DNA of 64,000 nucleotides from Serripes groenlandicus. Taxonomy: Eukaryota; Mollusca; Bivalvia; Cardiida; Cardiidae. The position numbers and the translations under genes are program-made. The stretch covers positions 13,801,447 through 13,865,446 of the forward strand of contig JASEVX010000010.1 of assembly GCA_031761405.1 (NCBI GenBank), written 5' to 3'. The notes under the pieces are model-generated. The model did no database searches and was not told the origin of the DNA. It was given only the letters and a program-made list of their open reading frames with translations. Below are positions 1 through 10,003 of the stretch, piece by piece (within the stretch, counting starts at the first letter, position 1; the number at the start of each line of letters is the position of its first letter).

Positions 1-280
1 GGCCGCGCGGGACGAATAGTAAGTAGATAATGTTAGAATCGACACTTCACTATTTGAAGTTATCCTAAGCTGTATACAATCAGTTGACAATTAACCATTT
101 TCAAAGTGCACACGCAATTCGACGCATCTGTAGTAGACATCTAAACACATTCTGACAAAATGATTGGTTGCTCTTTTCAATAATCATACTTTCATGTATC
201 AGAGAGTTTTCAAATTTTCGTCTGGTACAATGTTATGTTTTTTTGGAAAGATCTAATGTTCCGTCATTTCGTTCAAACAG

Positions 281-416
281 GTTTCCAGGAAGTTGTGAAA
301 GATTTGCTCGTCCATAGAAACGGAAGTGTACACATAACAACCGTGTACATGACAGATACTGGAGAAATAGACCGTTTTGCTTTCGCAGAGTGCGCCCTCT
401 ATAATCAGGATAATGG
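281..416 (+). CDS. Gene 1, internal exon (partial gene, first exon in window)
   Basis: The frame is open through the segment and ends at a strong donor (GG|GTAAGT at 417). Two acceptors are possible: CAG ending at 280, used here, or CAG ending at 288; both keep the same frame. The peptide includes VVKDLLVHRNGSVHITTVYM and FAFAECALYNQDNG, with an NGS glycosylation sequon and one cysteine. The exon ends after two bases of a codon, which the single leading base of the exon at 1018 completes as glycine. No initiator or signal peptide is visible, so the 5' exons lie before the window. The family is not firmly recognised. The alternating hydrophobic/charged pattern suggests beta strands of a secreted domain, which is inference. 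Confidence 0.75.
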
Positions 417-485
417 GTAAGTTATGAATTGTATCGTGAAAAGCTTACCCTTTCACATAACCAACACAAATCAACACTAGACGAC

Positions 486-640
486 TCTGAAAACTTAAAG
501 TCAAAAATATGGAAAATCTCTATGAATGAAAGAACAATTATTGAATATAGTTGAAAACATTGTGACAAAAGACGAAATTGGTCATCATGAGCATTTTTTC
601 CTTTTGCCGAAATGTTTTAAAAAAATCGAATTCTGCAGGT
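486..640 (+). mobile_element. TTAA-1 MITE fragment
   Basis: It retains the internal TATGGAAAATCTCTATGAA block and the hairpin arms GAAAACATTGTGACAAAAG and TTTTGCCGAAATGTTTT around a degraded centre. Both termini are lost. Confidence 0.6.
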
Positions 641-744
641 ATGTAGAAACGCGGCTGCATGTTTGTGTATTCAGGGTTGATACCTAGATACATTGTTAAG
701 ACCAATGCACTAAAGGATAGGTAGATGTGGGGATTATCATGTTG

Positions 745-866
745 CAGTAGCGATACATGTATTAGTATTGTACTACGAGGGACGTGAATAATTGATATCT
801 CGCGAGACCGAAGGTCATGATTGTCCTCGCCCCGAGTAGGCAATACTAAAACCTGTATCGCTACTG
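745..866. mobile_element. Short TIR element, CAGTAGCGATACA ends
   Basis: Starts CAGTAGCGATACA and ends TGTATCGCTACTG; the inverted match continues about 35 bp on each side with a few mismatches (TTAGTATTG against CAATACTAA). At 122 bp it is a small MITE. CAG...CTG ends recall hAT elements, but I found no 8-bp duplication. Confidence 0.6.
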
Positions 867-1017
867 AAACATAATTTTCCTTTTTTTTATATACCATGTA
901 TAACTTTTAAGACAGAATAAAGAAAAATGACCTTCTGCATGTATTTGCGCCAGAGAAAAGGCAAGTAAATAATACTGTTCAAAAAAAGTGTAAACAAATA
1001 AATCGTCTCTCTTACAG

Positions 1018-1190
1018 GAAAGGCGATGTACGATTCTACCTCGATCCGTATAGAGATGTGAACAAGATAGCCAGATATAACAAACTTAGGTCCGCATTAC
1101 AAAAAGGGAAAATGGTGCGCCTCACAACGGAATTGGACAAATGTAACGGCGGAAAAACGGACCACAGAATTATTGGCGGCGAAATTAGAG
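1018..1190 (+). CDS. Gene 1, internal exon
   Basis: A pyrimidine-rich tract and TTACAG acceptor precede it; GAG|GTAAGG follows. The frame continues exactly from the exon ending at 416 across a 601-bp intron. It encodes about 57 residues, including GDVRFYLDPYRDVNKIARYN, LRSALQKGKMVRLTTELDKC and RIIGGEIR. The pattern L-x-x-A-L-x-x-G-x-x-V followed by an acidic/Leu stretch and Cys, then I-x-G-G, recalls the bacterial VirK secreted-protein domain as I remember it (Pfam VirK). That is a weak resemblance, not an assignment. The exon contributes one cysteine and ends after the first base of a codon, completed at 25035. Exon phases and splice signals make this coding call much stronger than its functional reading. 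Confidence 0.8.
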
Positions 1191-1503
1191 GTAAGGATCT
1201 TTAATTAATGTCTATCCTTGATGCAGACGATCGGAATAAATACCTCTAAATCAGACGATTTGAAAATGGAGAAATGTTAAGCAATTTCTTCTTTTCTCAA
1301 GTTTTCAATTATGTTAGGTTGATTTCTACTTCCAAGTTACTACATTCTGAAATTTTCCCTATTGAATGTTTTCAAAACTGCTGACCCACATAAAAGTACA
1401 TCCTGTATACTGTTCGATAACAGCTTTTTTATAAGAATTCTGCTTCTCACGTTAGTTATAATTTAGCCCTTCCCCACATATAACATAACTGTAGCACGTG
1501 ACT

Positions 1504-1716
1504 TTAATTCTTTCTGCGCCAATGGCAATATTGAGCTTTTTGCAAACAATACTGATTCAGGTGTGTCAGCTCGTAACGAGCTGTCTCACCTGAAATCAGC
1601 ATTCTTTGCCTTTTAGTTATCAAAAATAGTCCAAACTTGTATTACATGATAGTGGAGACGCCCGCTTTTGAACATAGAAGAGTCAACTTTAAACAATTCG
1701 GCTCTGAAAGAGTTAA
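1504..1716. mobile_element. TTAA-2 MITE, copy 1
   Basis: Bounded by TTAA at 1504 and 1713, with ends TTCTTTCTGCGCC and GGCTCTGAAAGAG. The central palindrome is TGTCAGCTCGTAACGAGCTG, flanked by matching GGTG and CACC. Its right TTAA is also the left TTAA of the next MITE. Confidence 0.65.
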
Positions 1717-1930
1717 CCCTTTCCCTCATATAGACGCTTTCTGACGCCTTTGCAGCAGACGGCGTTTTGAAAACATAGTGACAAAAGAAGAAATTGCACA
1801 AAACGTTTTGACACAATGTTTTCCACTTTTAGTCATAGGTTATCCATTCAATTATAGAGATTTTCCATTTTTTTACAAAATATGTTCAAAGTCGTCTGCT
1901 GCAGAATTGTCGTATGTGGGAAAGGGTTAA
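1713..1930 (+). mobile_element. TTAA-1b MITE
   Basis: TTAACCCTTTCCCTCATA to TATGTGGGAAAGGGTTAA. Subterminal CTGCAG/AGACGGC repeats are present, but the centre has lost part of the right arm of the usual hairpin. TTAA ends with CCC...GGG termini are the hallmark of piggyBac insertions; no transposase is encoded. Confidence 0.8.
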
Positions 1931-2438
1931 ATCATTGAACAGAGCCGCATATATTGTTGGAAAAGGAGGAATGTTTTCAAAAGTCGTCTGCTACATTTTT
2001 CATTTCAGAAAAGTGTTATATCTAAAAGTCGACGCATCTCTATTTCTAATCGTAACTCTCCGTACATTTCCGGAGATTGCCGAGAAGATAACAATTCTTC
2101 TTTTCATTAATACCTTCACAGTGTTATCTCATAGTTCATAAAAAAAAACAGGACCAACATATCACCACTCACAAATAACAAATAATTAGGTAGAAAAAGA
2201 TATAAAACTGTACCCCCGCCCTAGATCTTTTGGTTGTTTTTATTTACTAAATAGTCTGTACGTCCTTATCGCGATTAATAAATGAAATATTTCAATCTCA
2301 GCGATTGCAATACTTTTTGTATCGGAGTATATCTATATATGTTTGTTATGGATGAAACATACACGTGAAGATTATGATAAGACTACACGTATACTCAAGC
2401 TAATCTAGATATCCGTTGTTCGCAAATGGATCTTAATT

Positions 2439-2565
2439 CTTGCCCACATGCAGGCGCAGTTTGATGCCTCTGCAGTACAGTGCTGCGACTTTTTAAATCA
2501 TTATGGTAAAATGAGAAAATGCTCATCAAAGACGTTTCGAAAACTTCCTCTGTATAGGGGTAAAT
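2439..2565 (+). mobile_element. Degraded TTAA-1 fragment
   Basis: Begins near CCCACATGCAGGCGCA and ends near CTCTGTATAGGGG, with traces of the ATGAGAAAATGCTCAT region between. It directly abuts the CGAGGG element. Confidence 0.4.
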
Positions 2566-2811
2566 CGAGGGCTTGGCGTGAAACAGTTGTAACTAAAAAC
2601 CTGTTTTGAAAACCCTGGTTTAGGGGCAATTTTGACCCCTTTGTAAACAATGCAAATTTAGGTGCCATTGCTCAGAACGAGCAATGGCACCTAAATTTCC
2701 ATCGTTTACCAAGTAAAATGAGTTAACGCTTATAAAGACTTTATTGCGAGGTGATAAACCTTGGTAAAAAAATACTAATTTAAGTTACAACCGTTTCACG
2801 CCAAGCCCTCG
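2566..2811 (+). mobile_element. CGAGGG-family MITE, copy 1
   Basis: The inverted ends are CGAGGGCTTGGCGTGAAAC and GTTTCACGCCAAGCCCTCG, continuing into GTTGTAACTAAA/TTAAGTTACAAC. A central near-perfect hairpin runs TAGGTGCCATTGCTC-AGAAC-GAGCAATGGCACCTA style. A second copy lies at 57970-58217. The target-site duplication is uncertain. Confidence 0.8.
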
Positions 2812-2817
2812 AAATGG

Positions 2818-3050
2818 TTAACCCTTTCCCACATACAATATATCTGCAGCAGACGACTTTGAAACTCTAGTTCAAAATATGGAAAGTCCCTATAAATGAG
2901 GGACAAATTATTGAATAAATGCGACGACATTGTGTCAAAACTAGACATTTCTCGTTTTGTACAATTTTCCTACTTCCCACACTGTGTTTAAAGTTCGTCT
3001 GCTGCGAAGGAGTTTCGAAAACCTCGTCTGTACAAAGTGTTAAGGGTTAA
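2818..3050 (+). mobile_element. TTAA-1 MITE, diverged
   Basis: TTAACCCTTTCCCACATACA on the left and ...AAGGGTTAA on the right. CTGCAGCAGACGACTTTGAA is intact; the central palindrome is mutated. Confidence 0.75.
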
Positions 3051-3322
3051 GGGGTCATATATGAGGCTCACCTGTTGTATGGTGTTATATTAGCACCACG
3101 ATAAAAGAGATTGCGTGTCGGTCGGGGTTTATCTCACATCATTGACACAAGCGGCATTATCGTTGACATAATCGGTACTGACACTGGATAAATAGCATTA
3201 TTAGTACCGTGGAATTGGATTCAATAAAAGGGGCAAATGGACCGGAAAATGTGCATTGTCATCACTCAAGTCAAACCGCAGCGCTATAGATTAGAAGAGT
3301 ATTTCACATCCCCAAATCCTTA

Positions 3323-3416
3323 TTTGGCCCTCAAACCCTATGCTGTGGGTACTCAACAGAATCGTCTCAGTGAGAATATTCTTTTGTGTACCCAGAACAT
3401 AGGGTTTAGTGGACTC
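3323..3416. mobile_element. CCCTAT-family palindrome, diverged copy
   Basis: AACCCTATGCTGTGGGTACT and GTACCCAGAACATAGGGTTT form a roughly 70-nt inverted repeat around a GTCTCAGTGAGAA tip. The outer terminal repeats are eroded. Confidence 0.6.
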
Positions 3417-3419
3417 AAA

Positions 3420-3575
3420 AGATATATTTTGAAAACATTGTGTCAAAACAAGAATTTGCTCATTATGCCACAATGTTTTCAAATCTATACAACAACTTTC
3501 CTTTCTTCCAACTTTTGCCAATATGCTTTCAAAGTCGTCTTCTGCAGATTTGTTGTGTGGGAGAAAGAGGTAAAC
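3420..3575 (+). mobile_element. TTAA-1 3' part
   Basis: It runs from the hairpin left arm (GAAAACATTGTGTCAAAAC) to a worn end TTGTGTGGGAGAAAGAGGTAA. Confidence 0.6.
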
Positions 3576-3747
3576 CGAGATAAGAAAAAAAAAATGAAAA
3601 AAGAGAGACATTGTACCACGTTTTGAACAATTTCTTATTTTCCGACAATGTTTTAAAAAATCGACAGATACACAGGCGAGAAGTATAGTTTTAACACAGG
3701 ATCGGGTGAATGTGTTATTTTGTTTGATAAAGTCTTTAAAAAAAACC

Positions 3748-3890
3748 TGTAGTAATGGCTTAGAATTGTGTGGGTTAGCATTAAGCAGGAGGCGGGGAAA
3801 ACGACCAGTTATACTGGTAACCTACACAGAAAACGCCGTGATATAACTGAAAATTGTATAAAGCGGCATAAAACGCCGTGCAAACAAAAT
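3748..3890 (+). mobile_element. SINE-1 3' part
   Basis: Contains GTAGTAATGGCTTAG, TATACTGGTAACCTAC, ACGCCGTGATATAACTGAAA and AAAGCGGCATAAAACGCC, matching the body and tail of the full SINE-1 copies. The tRNA-like head is missing. Confidence 0.6.
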
Positions 3891-4054
3891 CATTTGATTG
3901 TCAGATCAGGCGATAAGAGGATGTATGGGTGTCAGAATGGTTATGAATCAAAGACACATGCCCCGGTTCCCAGTGTTGTACAATCTTTACATCTATATTA
4001 TAATGCCTGTATTGTACCGTCGCCTTTTTATGACATTGAAACGGGATACCAACG

Positions 4055-4200
4055 TTAACCCTTTCCAACATGCATCAAATCTGCAGCAGACGACTTTGAA
4101 AACATGTAGGCTCAAATATGAAAAATCTCTACCATTGAAAGAAAACATTATTGAGAAATCCTAAAATTATGATGCAAAATAAGAAATTGAGAAATTGCTC
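4055..4200 (+). mobile_element. TTAA-1 5' half
   Basis: TTAACCCTTTCCAACATGCA, then the subterminal CTGCAGCAGACGACTTTGAA. It breaks off in the central hairpin. Confidence 0.65.
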
Positions 4201-4470
4201 AGTATGTGGCAGTATCCAATTGCATTCTTGGCATGGATGCGCGGCCAGTTCTTTGTCCAGGCGTGTAATACTCACGCTAAGTTTGGTTTTACCGGAGCAC
4301 CGTGCATGTAATAAGAATAAGTATGCAGTTTAATCACGGATACTATCTATGAAGAGTAAATGAGTTTGACATTCAGACAATCAGACATCTTCACTGCAAA
4401 ATAAATTACATATGACAAAAGAAATAATTGGGAAGATTATCCGCAGACATCTTGACCTTTCTGGTAAACG

Positions 4471-4621
4471 TTAACCCGTTCCCACATACAGACGTTTTCT
4501 GACGCATCTGCAGAAGTTGACGTTAATAATTAAACTTTCATTTATAAAGGATTTCAATATGTTTACCTAGACTCTGTTTTTAAAATCATATGTTTTATAT
4601 ATATATATGTGAAAGAGTTAA
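4471..4621 (+). mobile_element. TTAA-1, internally deleted
   Basis: Left end TTAACCCGTTCCCACATACA, right end GTGAAAGAGTTAA. The centre is replaced by AT-rich sequence with a short TA run. Confidence 0.5.
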
Positions 4622-4780
4622 CCTTCTGAATACTAATATAACGAACGAATGTATAGGCCAATATCAATGTGCATAAACGTGCAGTATAATCTTGATCACT
4701 GCAGCGTTCGATTCTTATGTTGGGGTCTTAATGCAATAAGCTTTAACTTATTTATTTACGCTCTACTGGACCACTGTCTT

Positions 4781-4834
4781 CCGTCAGAAAGCGTAAGAGG
4801 CGTCAGAAAGCGTCTATATGAGGGAAAGAATTAA
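4781..4834. mobile_element. TTAA-1b terminal fragment with short duplication
   Basis: GTCAGAAAGCGTAAGAGGCGTCAGAAAGCG is a small direct duplication of a TTAA-1b end. It finishes GAGGGAAAGAATTAA and shares its TTAA with the next copy. Confidence 0.55.
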
Positions 4835-5057
4835 CCCTTTCCCTCATATAGACGTTTTCTGATGCCTCTGCAGCAGACGGCTTTTTGAAAACATAGTGAC
4901 AAAAGAAGAAATTGCTCAAAACGAGCAAATTTCTCCTTTTACTACAATGTTTTCCACTTTTAGTCATCCGACATTTAATTATAGAAATTTTCTATTTTTT
5001 GACAAAATATGTTCAAAGTCGTCTGCTGCAGAATTGTCGTATGAGGGAAAGGGTTAA
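4831..5057 (+). mobile_element. TTAA-1b MITE, near full length
   Basis: TTAACCCTTTCCCTCATATA to ATGAGGGAAAGGGTTAA, 227 bp. The hairpin tip GCTCAAAACGAGC is at 4914-4926, and CTGCAG lies near both ends. It is very similar to the copies at 10000, 16866 and 23763, so this subfamily is relatively young. Confidence 0.88.
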
Positions 5058-5424
5058 TGAATTTGCGTACAGTGAATACTCGGGTGAGTTCGTGTATCAG
5101 GACAGTCTCACCAGAGTCTTCACCCACCGTCCGCATGTTATGCTATACATACACATAATTTATATGCACCTTTCTGATAGAAAACCGGAATTGTAGTTCC
5201 AGTAGTTTAATGTCAATAAGTTTTAATTGATGTCTAATTGTATTATCATTAAGACCCCCAAATACCTACCAGAGGCTCATTAAAATTATTCGGCCAAATC
5301 ATCCCCTGAAGTAACATGGAATCCATCCAATTTGAGTGGTTGATTTTAAAAAAATATAGCAGCAATAAAATGTTTGTTGAACAAGAACCAGATCAGTGGG
5401 TTCTTTTAAGGACCCTCAACTTCA

Positions 5425-5520
5425 CACTTACAGACGCATTTTGAAGCATCTGAAACATGTTATTTTTTAAAACATTGTTACAAGAATAGAATCACATTGC
5501 GTAATGTTTTCAACTATTTT
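5425..5520 (+). mobile_element. TTAA-1 remnant
   Basis: ACACTTACAGACGCATTTTG and a following AAAACATTGTTACAAGAAT are recognisable pieces. Both ends are lost. Confidence 0.35.
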
Positions 5521-5599
5521 CAATGCATATTTTTAATTCAATAAAGTATGTATATATCTATAAAAAAAAACATTCAATATATTTTTCATATTACTTGAG

Positions 5600-5660
5600 T
5601 TGTATGACGAAAAGCTGTGTATAGTTTAAGTCAATAAAATATATCTATCTATCATTTACT
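5600..5660 (+). repeat. Possible LINE 3' tail with ATCT microsatellite
   Basis: AATAAAATATATCTATCTAT resembles the inverted tail near 21226-21245. Microsatellite-like 3' tails are typical of some LINE clades; no coding part is attached. Confidence 0.25.
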
Positions 5661-6101
5661 TTTATTGTGACGGTAACGCCACATCAACAATTTTTCAATT
5701 ACTGGATAAGTCCAACTGGTCCAATTGCTAAGCCCACATTCCTGAGTGGCAAACTGGGAATGCCATTACGACCATTTTAAAGTCTTATTAATCTTCCAAA
5801 TGTATACCACTGATTTAAATATAATTCTAGCAGAAAGGCAAATGTATTATACAATATAGCAACGCCAATCACGATACCGCACAAAAATGCTCATGTCACA
5901 TGCCATTAGAGACCCAGCCGCGTTATTGAATATTAACACACGTTCCGCAAAGGTAAAACAGGCAATTTAAAGTGATTGATTTAAACAGGTGGCTGATAAA
6001 AATCGAAAATCTATTTGACCTCCGAGATTTCTATCTGTAGGTTTTGATTGATTTTTAAATGGTTTGACGTTAGTACAACGGCAACGCTGTAATGTTTTAC
6101 C

Positions 6102-6325
6102 TTAAACCCTTTCCCACATACAGTCACTTTTAAGCAGACGACTTTGAAAAGATAAAAGACAAATTGTGGAAGATCTCTATGAAATGTACGTATAATTATA
6201 GAATAGTGACTGAAGGGGAATTTGCTCCTTTCGAGCAATTCTCCTCGGGTCATAAAGTTTTCAGAAGTCGACTGCTGCAGTTGCGTCAAACATCGTCTGC
6301 TTCTGCAAGTGTTAAGTGGTTACCT
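6102..6325 (+). mobile_element. TTAA-1 MITE, diverged
   Basis: TTAAACCCTTTCCCACATAC at the left, CAGACGACTTTGAAAAG inside, and TTTTCAGAAGTCGACTGCTG at the right. The terminal GGGTTAA is worn to GTGGTTA. Confidence 0.6.
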
Positions 6326-6552
6326 GATATGTCGTCTGCTTAAACAATTTGTGGAAAAAATGTTACGTCTGTAAGATTAGATTTGATGCGATATCTAAAA
6401 CACTGTAGAAACATATCGTTTTGAGCATCTTTCGTCCGTTTCCCCATAATGTTTTCATAAATCGTCGAATGTTGAAATTGATAAGTCTTCTGCACCGAAG
6501 AGGGTAAGCCAGGTCTGTTTCGTTTCTTGTGTCAGACATCTTGTCAGGTCAG

Positions 6553-6784
6553 TTAACCCTTTCCCACATATAGACGCTTTCCGACGCTGTTGCAGCAGAC
6601 GACTTTTGAAAATGACACTGTGACAAAAGGAGAAATTGCTCATAATGAGCAATTTCTCCTTTTGCCACAATGTTTTCAGTATTTTTCAGTAATTATAATC
6701 TCATTTACAGAGATTTTCCATAATGTTGTCTAGATGTTTTCAAAGTCGTCTGCTGCGGATTTTTTGTATGTGGGAACGGGTTAA
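6553..6784 (+). mobile_element. TTAA-1 MITE, full length
   Basis: TTAACCCTTTCCCACATATA to GTATGTGGGAACGGGTTAA, 232 bp. The central hairpin is essentially perfect: AAGGAGAAATTGCTCATAAT pairs with the following GAGCAATTTCTCCTT. CTGCAG-type motifs lie near both ends. Confidence 0.88.
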
Positions 6785-7005
6785 GGATCAAGAATCCTGC
6801 CACTAAATTGATTTCAACCACTCCCCCACACGCAAACGCATGTTGACGCGTAACAACGGTATTAATTCGTCTCTTACAATGTGTTTAGCATCTTGTTGCT
6901 ATCAATACAATTTAAAGTTACTTTATCATTTCATAATAGTGAATTGATTAACAAGCTAATAAATAAATAAGATATGATTGTTGTCATGTCGCGGTTTTCT
7001 CGACT

Positions 7006-7255
7006 GTGCCTCGGTGGTGTAATGGTATAGCGTCCGCCTTTGGGTGTGGGAGGTTGCGGGTTCGATCCCCCGCCTGGTCAAACCAAATACTTAAGAAATA
7101 GTAGTAATGGCTTTGGCTTCTTGGCGCTCATGGTTAGCATTACCACAGACACGCTGGTGGCATGATAAATGGACGAGTAGAGCTAGTAACTTACCCTGGA
7201 CAACCGTTATGTAACTGAAACATTGTTGAAAGTGGCGTAAATCAACCAACAGACA
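7006..7255 (+). mobile_element. SINE-1, full length
   Basis: The tRNA-like head has TGGTGTAATGGTATAGCG (A-box region) and the B box GGTTCGATCC at 7059-7068, the internal RNA polymerase III promoter parts. The body contains AGTAATGGC, TTGGCGCTCA and a GCTGGTGGCATGATAAATGG block; the tail reads TGTAACTGAAACATTGTTGA and AAGTGGCGT. It is a retroposed element rather than a tRNA gene: the head is followed at once by SINE body. Confidence 0.8.
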
Positions 7256-7265
7256 ATGCGCAGAT

Positions 7266-7492
7266 TCTCTTTCCCACATACAATAAATCTGCAGCAGACG
7301 ACTTTGAAAACAGGGTGACAAAAACCTGAAAAAATCTCCATAAAAGATAGCTTAATTGTTAAATAAAGTTGAACACAATGTGGCCAAAGGAGAAATTGCT
7401 CATCATGAGCAATTTCACCTTTGGCCACAATGTTTTCAAAGGTAGTTTGCTGCTATTGTGTCAAAATGCGTCTGCAGCCGGGAAAGAGTTAA
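7266..7492 (+). mobile_element. TTAA-1 MITE
   Basis: CTTTCCCACATACAATAAAT to GGGAAAGAGTTAA. The hairpin AGGAGAAATTGCTCATCATG/AGCAATTTCACCTTTGG has one bulge. The left TTAA is lost next to the SINE tail. Confidence 0.75.
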
Positions 7493-7619
7493 TCCTTTGC
7501 CTTAACGTTTTCAACTATATTTGATATTAAAACATTCATTTGTTGAGATTTTTTTACATTTTTAACCCGATGCTTTCAAAGTCGTCTGCCGCAAGTTTGT
7601 TGTATGTGGGAAAGGGTAA
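7492..7619 (+). mobile_element. TTAA-1 3' half
   Basis: It contains TTTCAAAGTCGTCTGCCGCA and ends TTGTATGTGGGAAAGGGTAA. Confidence 0.55.
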
Positions 7620-8101
7620 ACACTGTTCTCAAGTAACAACATCTATTCTATTCAACCCGATTGATATTTTATGACGAACCCATTTATCTTTTATTTTAAT
7701 GTTTGAAAATAAAACAGTAATTAAATCACCCAGATTTCACTGTAATATATATAAAAAAAAAACTGTTCAATGAGCCGGTGTTATATTTGATTTCCCTTTG
7801 ATATTTACAAATGTCGTTTATTTTTTATTGGTTCATCGTAACCGTATTAAGATTTTCCCACGTATCGGTAATATGTTGTTGCTTCATAAGGGGTTTTAAG
7901 CCATTTTCAAGTTACATGTATATCATGGCAAGAAAACCGCGAGAAGGACTGACGCCCAGGTTCGAGCCCCCAATCCGGCACCCTCACCCCTTCCGACGCG
8001 CTACCCATTCCCACGTAAGACAGAGTTTGGAAAATGTTACTAGTTGGTCCATTCATAATTCAATCATAAGGACAAACCAAACGAGACAAGACAGTTGATG
8101 T

Positions 8102-8376
8102 ATATATGAGCCGTTTCACGAGAAAAACCAACATTATGGACTCTGCGTAATGTATCGACCCAGATCAGCCTGCGCAATCCGCGCAGGCTAATCCGGGCCG
8201 TCACATTCCGTCTCATGGTGGATATAGCTATAGAGTAATGATTCCTGCAACAGAAAATCCACATTTGGCGCAAAGTGTATGTCCGGGTTAGCCTGCGCGG
8301 CATGCTTAGGCTGATCCGGGTCTATACTTAACGCACAGTCCACAATGTTGGTTTTCTCGTGGAACGGTTTATATTA
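8102..8376 (+). mobile_element. GAGCC-family MITE, copy 1
   Basis: ATGAGCCGTTTCACGAGAAA at the left and TTCTCGTGGAACGGTTTAT at the right are inverted. Inside, CAGATCAGCCTGCGCAATCC/GCGCAGGCTAATCCGGG and GGGTTAGCCTGCGCGGCAT/GCTTAGGCTGATCCGGG make two subterminal hairpins. Confidence 0.85.
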
Positions 8377-8384
8377 AAGATTTT

Positions 8385-8569
8385 TTTTTTTAGAAACAAA
8401 CAAGTATTATTTTTCAGTATTCAATATGTGTTTTTTTTAGAAACAATCAAATATTAATTTTCAGTATTCAATATGGTTTTTTTTAGAAACAAACAAGTAT
8501 TAATTTTCAGTATTCAATATAGTTCTTTTTTAGAAACAAACAAGTAATAATGTTCAGTATTCAATATGG
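8385..8569 (+). repeat. Minisatellite, ~57-bp unit x about 3-4
   Basis: Each unit has a T run, AGAAACAAACAAGTATTA and TTTTCAGTATTCAATATG, with small substitutions between units. Confidence 0.8.
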
Positions 8570-8861
8570 TGTTTGTTTTTCTAACAGTCAAAGAAACTTC
8601 AGGCGGGTATTTAGAAGCTTCTACACGTGTGAGGTAGCGAAACGGAATCGTACGCTTTGCTGCTTCTAAAATATTGATATTGATATATACATTTGTAGAT
8701 GTTTTCTTTCTTACTAATTGTTTACGCGAGTGGTAAATCAAAAACCCAAAACGGAATTGCATGTAAAATAGATTAGAATTGACACGAACCAGGGAATAGA
8801 TTGCATGGACAAAATCGCTTGTAATACTAGCGTTAAAAGCATTTCAATATCAATTATAATG

Positions 8862-9095
8862 TTAACCCACCCTTTCCCTCATACGACAATTCTGCAGCAG
8901 ACGACTTTGAACATATTTCGTCAAAAAATAGAAAATCGTTATAATTGAATGGATAACCTATGACTAAAAATGGAAAACATTGCGGCAAAAGGAGAAATTG
9001 CACGTTTTGTGCAATTTCTTCTTTTGTCACTATGTTTTCAAATAGCCGTCTGCTGCAGAGGCGTCAGAAAGCGTATATATGAGGGAAAGGGTTAA
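8862..9095 (-). mobile_element. TTAA-1b MITE, inverted orientation
   Basis: TTAACCCACCCTTTCCCTCA to GAGGGAAAGGGTTAA. It contains TTGCACGTTTTGTGCAATTT as the hairpin tip. Orientation is opposite to the 4831 and 10000 copies, so intron transcripts could pair. Confidence 0.82.
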
Positions 9096-9307
9096 CCCTT
9101 ATCCCTTTTAATTACCTGCAAATGCTATTAACACTTTTTTTGATTTTCAATTAGTTGTTGCTCTATTATAGAGGAAGTTTTTTGATACATATAGGAAACA
9201 CATATACCGAATAATGTTGATCGAGATTAATTTGTACGAATGTGCATGTTTATCACGGTCTGCATTGTTCGCAAATGATTTAAAATTCTTCGCATATAGC
9301 AGGATAA

Positions 9308-9346
9308 GGGATCGATTGATTGATTGATTGCTTGATTGATTAATTA

Positions 9347-9377
<31 letters not shown>

Positions 9378-9697
9378 AGTTAGAGAAGTTATCTATTGAG
9401 TTGGGTTTAACACAGCTTTTCAACATGTTTAAGTCTAATCACTGCGGCTAGCGTGTCCTGGCTTTCCCACGAAACAGACTGTTAAAAGCAAAACGGATCG
9501 ATTGATTGATTGATTGATTGCTTGCTTGATTGATTAAGTGATTGATTGATTGATTGATTGGTTAGTTAGTGAATTTATTAATTGATTTGGGTTTAACACA
9601 GCTTTTCAACATGTTTAAGTCTAATCACTGCGGCTAGTTCCCTTTCTCATGTGTGTGCTGGCTTTCCCACGGAACAGACTTTTAAAAGCAAAACGGA
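9308..9697 (-). repeat. Direct 186-bp duplication of a SINE-2 tail with (GATT)n
   Basis: Two units start in GATT repeats and share GGGTTTAACACAGCTTTTCA and CATGTTTAAGTCTAATCACT (anchors at 9403 and 9589). Apart from the GATT run the segment resembles the minus-strand SINE-2 tail (TTTAACGCC...TTTTCAAC). Confidence 0.7.
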
Positions 9698-9850
9698 TAA
9701 AGGATAAACGCTCTACTCTTTGATCTATGGCATTTAGATCAAAGGTTTATTATCTAAAAACAATATTTTGAGCGATGAATTATTAAAATATGATGCGTGT
9801 TGATTGATGTGTAGTTATATTTAACATATTCCCGTACGATGACCTAAAAC

Positions 9851-10003
9851 GTTTCCCACGAGCAGACGTAGTGTGACTGACGTACCTGCTGCATGCAAAA
9901 TACATTCATTTTAAAACATTGTAGAATTGATGTTTTACATATTTTTCCTTGGTGTTCTCAAAGTCGCCTGCTGCAGATATTTTGTATTTAAGAAAAGAGT
10001 TAA
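9851..10003 (+). mobile_element. TTAA-1 MITE, shrunken
   Basis: TTTCCCACGAGCAGACG at the left, AAAGTCGCCTGCTGCAGATA and AAGAAAAGAGTTAA at the right. It shares its right TTAA with the next copy. Confidence 0.6.

Larger units (their letters stand above)
417..1017 (+). other. Gene 1 intron with MITE fragments
   Basis: This 601-bp GT-AG intron contains a TTAA-1 fragment (about 486-640) and a separate 122-bp inverted-repeat element (745-866). A 119-residue minus-strand open frame across it is an artefact of the repeats. Confidence 0.7.

Noticed and set aside
538..897. 119-codon minus-strand open frame
   Set aside because: It spans a TTAA-1 fragment and an inverted-repeat element; no domain, and it lies in a supported plus-strand intron.
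3237..3626. 129-codon plus frame and 106-codon minus frame
   Set aside because: Made of a CCCTAT palindrome plus a TTAA-1 half; the repeat explains both strands being open.
7006..7082. tRNA gene
   Set aside because: The A and B box region belongs to a SINE-1 copy: the same head recurs with the same SINE body at 34249, 46538 and 49959.
9304..9565. Simple (GATT)n microsatellite as the sole explanation
   Set aside because: The flanking 186-bp duplication shows the GATT runs are the tails of a duplicated SINE-like segment.
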